Source: Lycorma delicatula
Taxonomy: Eukaryota; Arthropoda; Insecta; Hemiptera; Fulgoridae
DNA length: 64,000 nucleotides
Assembly: GCF_047948215.1 (NCBI RefSeq)
Contig: NC_134456.1
Location: 64,499,529-64,563,528 of the forward strand
Reading direction: 5' to 3'
In this document: positions 55,798 to 64,000 of the stretch, piece after piece
Position numbering within the stretch: the stretch's first letter is position 1
Layout of the letters: each line of letters begins with the position of its first letter
The notes under the pieces: model-generated
What the model was told of the DNA's origin: nothing
The model's database searches: none
The model's input: the letters and a program-made list of their open reading frames with translations, nothing else
Position numbers and translations under genes: made by a program

Positions 55798-57992
55798 ATG
55801 GAGAATATAATACAATGGAATACTAACGGTTGTGTCTCACACCTACCTGAGCTTCAACTACTTATAAATGAGCGGAATTCTGCATGCGTATGTCTTCAAG
55901 AAACACACTTTAAGCCAGAACGTGATTTCCGTCTACGTGGATATGATGTAATACGTGCAGATGTTGTATTTGATCGACGACCAAGCGGTGGTGTTGCCAC
56001 TCTTGTATACTGGGTCTGTCTTTTCAACGAATACAACTAAATACTACGTTACAAGATGTCGTTGTACGTTTATCATCTCCAATTGAAGTCTCCGTGTGTA
56101 ACATATATCTGTCGGACGGCAACTGGAACATTGATGATCTGCTAAACTTATATGACCTACTCCCAGGACTGATAATTCTGGTAGGAGATTTCAATGCGCA
56201 TAACCCACTTTGGGGTTAACAACGATTGGAACGCAGAGGGCGCAACGTTGAAGAATTTATATCAAACACCGAGCTGATCCTGTTAAACAAAGGTACAGGA
56301 ACGTTTTTCAACATACGAAACGGTGAAACTTATAGATAGATTTGTAACGGCAATAGGTTTGAATTTTGCAGTCCAGTATTGTCGCTTTCCTTAGATTGGA
56401 ACGTTGACCAACACCTTCATGGAAGTGATCACTTTCCGATTTTAATTACAACAATACGGCGGAAGGCGCCAAAGTTTATTCAGCGGTCTTAAACGTGCCG
56501 ATTGGATTGGCTATACAGACAACGTCGTTATGCCAAGTTATACTGGAAACATCAATGAAGATATAACAGAGCCAACGCGGGCAATTTTAAATTCAGCAAA
56601 GGAAAACTTTCCTAAAACCCCGCAACTTCGACGAAACCCAGTGTACCGTGGTGGGGAGTCGAAGTAAATATAGCAATTAGTAAGAAAAGGAAAGCTTTCA
56701 ATCTATTCGAGAAACGTCCTACCCTGAAGAATCCAATATCTTTTAAAAAACATCGTGCCTACGCCAGACGCATCATATTGTCTGCGAAAAAAGCATCCTG
56801 GGAGGCATATGTATCCTCCATCGATAGTAACACATCTGCTACGCAAGTATGGAAGAAAGTTATGGCCATAGCGGGCCGGTCCAATAACCGTTCATTAAAC
56901 GTGCTCAAACAAGCCGGTGTCGTCATAATCGATCAACAGTCTATAGTTGAATTGTTGGCCGATCAGTTCGAAACTGAGTAGCAATGAAAATCATCATATC
57001 AATTTCATTCGCATCTCAAGAGAACAATCGTCACTAAGATTTATAACTGACAACGACCTTTGTTATAACGTATCATTTTCATTCATCGAATTCAATCATG
57101 TTCTACAAAACTTCAGTGATAATTCATCTGAATATGATGATGTTCCATATGCATTCGTCAAAAACTTAACGACGATAATAAGGCGTGAATATTACACTTA
57201 CTTAATAGAATATGAACCTCGCCCTCATATCCACAAATTGTGGAAAGAAGCAGTGATCATACCGCTTTTGAAACAAGGAAAAGATCCTTTAGACACTAAG
57301 AGTTACAGACCAATATCTTTAACATCGTGTATCGGCAAACTCTTAGACAAAATGATAAACGTCGTTTAGTATGGTTATTAGAAAGGAAGCAACTTCTTTC
57401 ACCGTATCAAACCGGATATAGACAGCGTCGTTCTACGACTGATAACATGATACTTCTTGAGAACGTTATACAGAATGCTTTTAGTAACAAGAAGCACTTC
57501 GTATGCGTATTTTTCGACCTTGAAAAAGCATTTGATATGATGTGGAGGTATGGAATTTTAAAACAAATGTATGAGTGGGGACTACGTGTAAATCTCTCCA
57601 TGATTATCGCCAGCTACTTATCTCAGCGAACTATAAAAGTACGCGTTGGCAACACCTATTCGACAAGTAGGCGATTACAAAATGGAGTTCCCCAGGGATC
57701 ACCCCTTAGCGGCACCCTGTTTACAACTGCTGTCAATAGGGTTCTACAAGCAATACCGCTAGGAATTGGTAAATGTATGTATGTCGACGATCTGGCGATT
57801 TTCTATGCCAGCACGGAAATTGCAATGGTCCGCTACAAGTTACAGCGATCAATCGATGATATTGTTGATGCGGCTGTAAAGTCTGGCTTCAGGTTTTCAA
57901 CCGAAAAGTCATACGCCGTTCATTTCTGTCGTTTAGAGGAGCGCACTCTAGTCCACGAACCTGGACTAGTGGTTCGTGGTACTTTGGAATAG
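55798..57992 (+). pseudogene. LINE ORF2 pseudogene, endonuclease and reverse transcriptase
   Basis: ATG at 55798 begins ENIIQWNTNGCVSHLPELQL, then ACVCLQETHF (apurinic-type endonuclease start), ILVGDFNAHNPLWG and GSDHFPI (endonuclease C-terminal motifs). Linker frames with PWWGVEV follow. The reverse transcriptase reads VIIPLLKQGKDP, SYRPISLTSCIGKLLDKM, FFDLEKAFDMMWR (motif A), NGVPQGSPLSGTLF (motif B) and MYVDDLAIFYAS (motif C, catalytic YVDD). The 221-codon RT frame at 57330-57992 is uninterrupted, but stops and frameshifts upstream disable ORF2. No RNase H or C-terminal zinc region is present. Confidence 0.87.
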
Positions 57993-58007
57993 GTATCCCA
58001 AAGTACC
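57948..58007. repeat. Three overlapping perfect hairpins at the LINE break point
   Basis: CTAGTCCA (57948) with TGGACTAG (57962-57969); CCACGAACC (57953-57961) with GGTTCGTGG (57971-57979); GGTACTTTGG (57978-57987) with CCAAAGTACC (57998-58007). The first two are mutually exclusive because they share bases. All are perfect, within 60 bases at the point where LINE similarity ends. Confidence 0.85.
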
Positions 58008-58189
58008 TATGTAGTCTGACTTCATTTTATTCTTAATAATTTCTACAGTAGAATTCACTTTAAATTCTGGGTAAACATAATTGAATGGTATATTTTCGAA
58101 CAAACACTTTCACATTCATCATAAAAATATATTCTTTTTTCAATAATATGCCTTACTAGAAGATTTGTGCACTGATTGTTAATGCGATG

Positions 58190-58480
58190 TTATCATTGCA
58201 CAAAAGATTACTAAATGCATTTAAGGCCCATTTCGCCACTTGCAATTTTTCCTTAAAATGCATTTCCATAGATAATTTTGATGAAAGTGTTTCACCCAGA
58301 TATTTGTAACTGTTTACAACTTCTATTCATTCTCTTCTACACCACCATTTTTCATGTTTTGTTAGTTCTCCCTTTCTGAAAAACCATATTTTTTGATTTA
58401 CCAAGATTTAACTGTAAATTCCACTTCTGGCAGTACAGTAGCCATTTCTGCTTGTATTGCGAAAATGACCGTTCTTTTGG
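58190..58480 (-). pseudogene. LINE reverse-transcriptase fragment, second family
   Basis: The minus strand reads WNLQLNLGKSKNMVFQ, then VVNSYKYLGETLSSKLSMEM and KEKLQVAKWALNAF, the region just after the RT palm in insect LINEs (KTKxMVFRKGG...YKYLGVTLTSKLSWKKH). The downstream part of this open frame continues to about 58190. It runs opposite to the neighbouring jockey/I-like copy and is a different family. Confidence 0.75.
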
Positions 58481-58496
58481 CTATATGACTGTTTTT

Positions 58497-58626
58497 TACC
58501 TCCGGGACACCATTAGATATTACTTAAAAGGATGAGATGAATGACAATTTTTGTAGCGTGTGAAAATGCCGTAGCTGACTGGGATTCAAACCTGGCATCT
58601 CTGGATGAAAGGCCGAGACGCTACCA
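58497..58626 (-). mobile_element. tRNA-derived SINE (copy 3)
   Basis: The minus strand carries the same head as copies 1 and 2 (GTGGTAGCGTCTCGGCCTTT), a mutated B box (GGTTTGAATCC), the body CTACGGCATTTTCACACGCT and CATCTCATCCTTTT...GTGTCCCGGAGG followed by an A-rich end. The first 12-15 bases of the consensus are missing at the head. Confidence 0.78.
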
Positions 58627-58639
58627 CTCTGACTTTAGT

Positions 58640-61600
58640 AAAATAAACATCCTACCACCATGATTATAGTCACACAAATGTACAATGGTTTTATTTAGTT
58701 CCCAGCCACTCATTCTGCGGTGCTGAAATATGACTCTATATTGAATACATAATTGTATTTTACACCATAAGGATCCTCTATCCAATTATATAGAGATCAT
58801 TGTAGTTGACTAATACCATAAAAAATTTAATTATTTTGTCGCTGGACAGTTTCCAATAATGCCTGTCATTGTTTAACAATTATCTTAAGGTCCTCCCTTT
58901 CTATGGGTAGCTCTTTAATTTTTCTATTTTGTTCAAGTAGCGAATTGATATTTAACTTTCCAATTTCCTTCTTAATAATATTAACGTCTCTTTTTATTTT
59001 ACTTTTTAGCTTGTCAAGTGAGCAGCCAGAGTAGACATATCTACAGCCATGTTATCAAAATTGTATTCTAAGTCTTTCCTCTGTACAACATATATTTTTA
59101 TTTTTACTAATGGATTTTACCAAATTACGAGTATAAAAAGAAAAATACTATAAATATTTTTATCCATTAATATAAATAATAAGAGTAGACTATTTGATAA
59201 AACAATTGCAAATAATTATTACTGCAGTGGGCTACGATACATATTAACAATTACTATAACGATAAATATTATTATAATATTAAGTTTAAAACAATAAATG
59301 ATAATACTTTTTAGATATAACGAATAAAGTTATAATTAGCACCATAATACCACATCTTAATGATAAGAATAGAAGGTACTGCACACCAGAAATAAAACTG
59401 ATTTAACTAACGCTATTACTTAGAATTCCATCAAAAAATATTTTTTTATTATTTATAAATGACATTGCATGCTTTGATCATTTGTCACTAATAAATTCTC
59501 ACAATATTGTGAATAAAGCCATTCTTTGTACTGTCACTTTGCTAATCTATGTGTATAACTAGTGTATTAATGGCATGGCTTCAGAAGTTGGCATTTTATT
59601 CTTACTTCATACCCACCAATTTCCAGGTTGTCCCTGATACATTTTACATGTTGCAGAACCATCAGATTATTAAGAATATATTCATTCTTAAAATGCAAAT
59701 CTTCTTTCATATATATCCGAAAATATATACATTGCTTGTCATAAATCATAATAGTAAAATAAATTTAAAAATTAAAATGCAGTAGCCTTTGGAGATTATT
59801 ATTTAAATAGCCAAGGATGTTAATATCTCTGCAGCAACTTTTCCTTTTATAGTTTTAAAAAAAAAATATTAATACATATTCTATAAAATACATGCTTGCC
59901 AAACAACTTATTAGCTAGTTTTAGTCTTTGTGCCTTTTCAAATTCATTAAGTGTTTCTATATATTTAAAATCAACAATGCCGTGTTTGAGTTAACCCTCA
60001 TATCTGTCAGAGCATTACAGCTTAATTTTTACATGTGTGGAGAGTAATCTAACATGAACAGTGTGCTTGATTAGAATGAACGGTTTGTCAGAAACATGCA
60101 TCCAAAATTTTCTATAGCACATATTTGAAATAATTCCATCAGAACTTAAATTTTGAACTTAGATACCCACATCATGCATTTTTAAAATTGACATTCTTTG
60201 CTTGGGTTACTGCTATTATTTTCATCATAAAGAAATAACCCATGACACATTGAAATTTGCTTTCAGTGACACAATTTGGAAAAACTTATATATTAAAATT
60301 ATTACTTATAGACAAGAACAGTTTTTTAAGAAAATTTGAGATCAGTTAAAATACAAAAGCCCTTTAAAGTGGAAGGGTTTGGAAATAAAATATTTAAATT
60401 TTTTAAATATTTGTATATTTTTGAAGAGTAAAAATATAAGGTGGATGCACATTAGCGGAGGAAACAATTTTCTCACACCCATACAAAAAAGATGCACTTC
60501 AACATTACATCGTGCAATCTATAACATCATTTAGTAAAATAATGATGACCATCTTATAATCGCATAGTTCCTAATTCATTTTGAGTTTAATAAAAGGAAC
60601 TACTAAAATAATATATTGCTAGATAATTCTACAGACAGTGGTGGATTTAATATTAAACAAAAAAATAATATTTTTAAAACAATAATAATATTAAACAACA
60701 ATATGATTTTTGAAACAAATATTTTAATATTTTTAATACAGACTACTATAGTTTTGAATTATATATTAACATGGTTTGTTTCTTTTTTTGTTAAAAGCAT
60801 CAAAAATGCATATTAAGCAAAAGTATATAATTACTAACTCAGTATAATTCTAATATTCACTATCATATTTGGCTACAAGGAAGAATTAACAAGTACATTT
60901 GATGTTGTAATGACAAATTTAGTTTATATCACTACAGCTTTTAATACTTTAACCATTAATGGCTAATGTTGAAAAATTAAACACCTCACTTTAACAATTA
61001 CAACTTCAAAACAGATAATAAAATTTATTAGCATAAATTTTCAATAGAAGTAACAGTCTTGTAATAAGCAAATTAGCACAATGACATGCTTCTGCATACC
61101 CAGCATTCTCATGACTTAAATACCCACTTTTGGAGCATTTTTGCGAGTTTTGACATGCTATTTTGCAAGTGTGAAGCTTGGCAATTAAAACATTTGAGGT
61201 TCAGAACATGTAGTAGACTATAACATAGAGACAAATATCCAACTTCCCGTTCAGTATTGAGGAAACTCCATCACTTGTAGGAGACACTAGCTTTTACTCG
61301 CATTTGAAAACAGTTTTATTGTTTGAATCATCCAAGACTCTCTTCACATCTAAAACCAGTGATTCAGTAAATTTTGCTCCAGAGTTGTAAAAAATGATTA
61401 AATACATAAAGTTAAAAGATCAGGTCACAGCGACCTTACAACATTCACTGAAATTTTGAGAATGTACAGTAAAAAAGATTTTTCTAAATTGGTTGTAAAA
61501 AAGTAACCTTTAATAATGAAAAAAGTAAAACATACAGAATTTTTCAATACATCACTAATATCTGTCTATTTTATGTCTACTCTACCTGGACTATGAATGA

Positions 61601-61980
61601 ATGTCTGCCGCACTTGTTTGGTTGCCACTTTTAATATTTCCAAAATAAATTATTTTTTATATTCATGGATTACTAGATTTTTTGTTTTTAACACTTTTAC
61701 CAATTGAAACTTGATAATTCTTGTAGAAATAAGTTTCAAATCTCATAATTAATACAATCTGAACATCATCAATCTTTTAAATACATCCAGGCAGATGTAA
61801 TTTTATATTGGTTAATTTTCAATGTTAACTCCTTCATAACTCCTACGGATAACTCTTTCATAATGAATGAGTTCAGCTATGAACTCCTTCATATGAATTC
61901 CTTCATAACTCCTTCACCTTTCTTCTTTGCAGAATGTGCAACTTTGAGCCACTGTGTGGGTACTGATATTCAACTAGACT
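58640..61980. other. AT-rich, no coding feature recognised
   Basis: Only short chance frames on both strands. A copy of neither SINE nor LINE could be recognised. Confidence 0.4.
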
Positions 61981-61984
61981 TTAC

Positions 61985-62300
61985 AGTTTGCTTTTTCTGC
62001 TTCTTAATTACTGAATGAACCACAATATTTCCTTCATTTTATGAGTGTGTCTGGTCAGTAAAAATCTGTGGTTGATTGATGATATATAGATATAGCTTAT
62101 TGAATACAGAAAAACAAAAGGAATCATCTGGTTCTTATTCTGACCAGAGCAATTATCAAAACACAAAATCACACTATTCCCTTGTTTCCAGGTAACTGGA
62201 TTTCTAGACATCTGATTTCCAGATTGTTTATTAAACATATGCCTATATTATTAGCGCTCCTTTGAACTTTTCAGTACAGATGTAGCAATATGATTGTAAA
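61985..62300 (-). pseudogene. Transposase-like fragment with CSGQNKN motif
   Basis: An open frame on the minus strand (62238-62008) contains FDNCSGQNKNQMI, FLYSI and HRFLLTRHTHKM. The pattern D.CSGQNKN...FL......FL.PGHTHM is a core found in large families of insect transposon-derived proteins that I cannot name more exactly. The conserved G before HTH is lost and a stop follows soon after. Possible upstream parts on the minus strand, near 62.35-62.45 kb, are too decayed to call. Confidence 0.6.
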
Positions 62301-64000
62301 GTGCCAATACCATGACTGTAAAATTGATGGTTGATAATCTTCTCTTTTAATTAAAAAAGAGAGACCTCACAACATCGAAATCGAAGAGCAGCCTGGCAAA
62401 TGAAATATACTTGTAATGCAATTTCCCTTTTCTACATTCTCAGATCCTTTTTCTTTTCTTCTTTAGAATCCTTGATCTAGTGTGCACTTGATAATCTTTC
62501 TCAACTGATTATTCTTCGCATTTTTACATGCTTCTCAAACACTGCATGACTTTTTTTTTATAAGGTCTTCCTAACAAATTTGTAGGACTATTCAGGAAAT
62601 AGTCCTACATGATATGCAGCATTTTCTTCTGAAACCTGGTTGTCCTGTACTCTTCCTGTTACCAGGTATATCCATTCATTTCAAATTGATTATGCCACTG
62701 ATAAATGTTATTTTTATTTGGAGGATCACAATTAAACTTTCTTCAGAATGCATGTTGAACTGTAACTATAGATTCACATTTAGCAAACAGCAAAACGCAG
62801 AAGCTTTCTGTTCAAGAACCATCATCCAAAGATGGTAGTATTGTCAAATAGAAAAGTAGGAAATCAATCTACAGCCATGAGCACAACTAAAACTGTCCTT
62901 TTTTTCTCTTTGATTCTAGTCTTAAATCAACACTTAAATCATCCAAGAGATATTATAATAAATTAAAATCCCTAGTATTCTTTTTCATTCAGTGAAATGA
63001 ATGAAATTAAAAGATCATTGCAACCGTTGTTGCAATGAATTGTTGTTTTTATTTTTTTTTAACTAAAAAACCAAAACAAAGAACAAAAAATATAAATCCC
63101 AATTGTCTTAAAGTCAAAAAAGCAATAATTTTCTTTAAATCTTTTCAATACAAGCAGTAAACCTTGACAAAGTTATAATAATCAAAGAAATAATTGAATA
63201 CACTAATAACTGAATATACATTTTTTAATCATTTTTTTATTTATTGCTGTTCCTATTATTAATGGGAATCAATGAATGATTCTTGCTACAATTGCAAATA
63301 CTGCAGCTATTGATAAAAAAAAACTTAGTGGAAGTGAGCAACTACATAATATGTATAATGAAAATTGCAGTGATTGATGAATTTGCTAGAATTACTCCTG
63401 TTACTTTCTCTAACAAGAGGATTATTTTTTATGTAATTAGGTTAGGATTTCTTCTCATTTTTCTGAATATTCTTTCACTCAGGTCTATCACCATCAATCA
63501 AAATTGGAATAAACTGACCACCAAAATCAATTAAACCATTCAATCCAATAGAAGAGCCTTTATTAAACACTATCATTTTAATCTCTTCAGAATTACAGTA
63601 ACATGAACTCAAATAATTATTTTATTTTACTTTATTTTTTATTTTTTTGGTCCTTTTTATTTTTATTTATTTAAAATTTAGCAAATAAGTTGGAATATTG
63701 GAATAAATTTCATCCTTACTTGCTTGGTGTCTTAATGCCTTCTTTATAATTATTTATTTATTTTATTCTTTGGAGTGTTTTTTTTTTAAATGGTTTTATG
63801 GATTTATTTACTGTTATATTTTTAAATCTCACTTGTTGCTTTGGCAAATGCCTAATTAGATTAACTTAGATATTATCATTTGTGTGCTTTGTAGATGCAT
63901 TTCTAACTCAGAATAGGGTTTTAACAAAGGTACCAAATGTACCTTACAAAATCCAGTTGACAATTTGAATAAGTTTTCTTATCTGTAAACTTAATCTATT
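62301..64000. other. AT-rich right margin, no gene recognised
   Basis: Short frames only (for example at 62614 and 63283 on +), without known motifs or splice context. Confidence 0.4.

Larger units (their letters stand above)
53683..57992 (+). mobile_element. jockey/I-like non-LTR retrotransposon, 3'-truncated
   Basis: The composition changes sharply from AT-rich to balanced at about 53683, with a G10 run at 53731. A 5' leader, ORF1 with zinc knuckles and ORF2 with endonuclease and reverse transcriptase follow in canonical order. Readable similarity ends at 57992, shortly after the RT core: the rest of ORF2 and the 3' tail are missing. Losing the 3' end is unusual for a LINE, where 5' truncation is the rule. 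Confidence 0.88.

Overview
The window is AT-rich animal nuclear DNA. Spliced exons, long introns, tRNA-derived SINEs and many decayed mariner, hAT, piggyBac and pogo-like copies point to an arthropod, most probably an insect. A hemipteran is my inference from the look of the repeats; no marker in the window proves it.

Left third (1-23.5 kb): one recognisable host gene, an orthologue of vertebrate TMEM198, lies on the + strand. Five exons (2807-2920, 12564-12782, 17230-17553, 19700-19845, 23265-23498) join in consistent phases to the stop codon; the N-terminal exon(s) lie upstream of the window. Its introns hold an hAT-type MITE (4.9 kb), a nearly whole dead piggyBac (7.9-10.5 kb), a complete dead mariner (11.1-12.1 kb), a GC-rich densovirus-derived insert (about 12.95-13.38 kb), two more mariner fragments (14.3-14.9 and 16.0-16.6 kb), a ZBED5-like hAT (19.9-22.1 kb) and a tRNA-type SINE (22.3 kb).

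Middle (23.5-43.6 kb): AT-rich sequence downstream of TMEM198, part of which may be a long 3' UTR. It holds a dead mariner on - (25.3-26.6 kb), LINE fragments at 28.9-29.6 kb (+) and 36.4 kb (-), and another DDE transposase relic on - (39.5-40.4 kb). Between 29.6 and 39.4 kb almost nothing coding is visible.

Right third (43.6-64 kb): a 2.9 kb pogo-like element with TA flanks and repeated GTAACTGG-type motifs, itself hit by a SINE with a target-site duplication; two unrecognised but exon-like segments on opposite strands (48636-48737 + and 49173-49385 -); a decayed DDE transposase followed by a 430 bp MITE; a SINE with a perfect 15 bp target-site duplication (52.9-53.2 kb); a 4.3 kb jockey/I-like LINE with ORF1 zinc knuckles, endonuclease and reverse transcriptase that stops at a cluster of hairpins near 58.0 kb; a different LINE fragment and SINE just beyond; and a fragment with the CSGQNKN-type domain near 62.1 kb.

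No CRISPR array, operon, rRNA or convincing functional tRNA gene was seen. The most unusual item is the endogenous densovirus fragment, which keeps a TATA box, a correctly spaced arthropod initiator and the start of the VP1 phospholipase A2 region inside a host intron.
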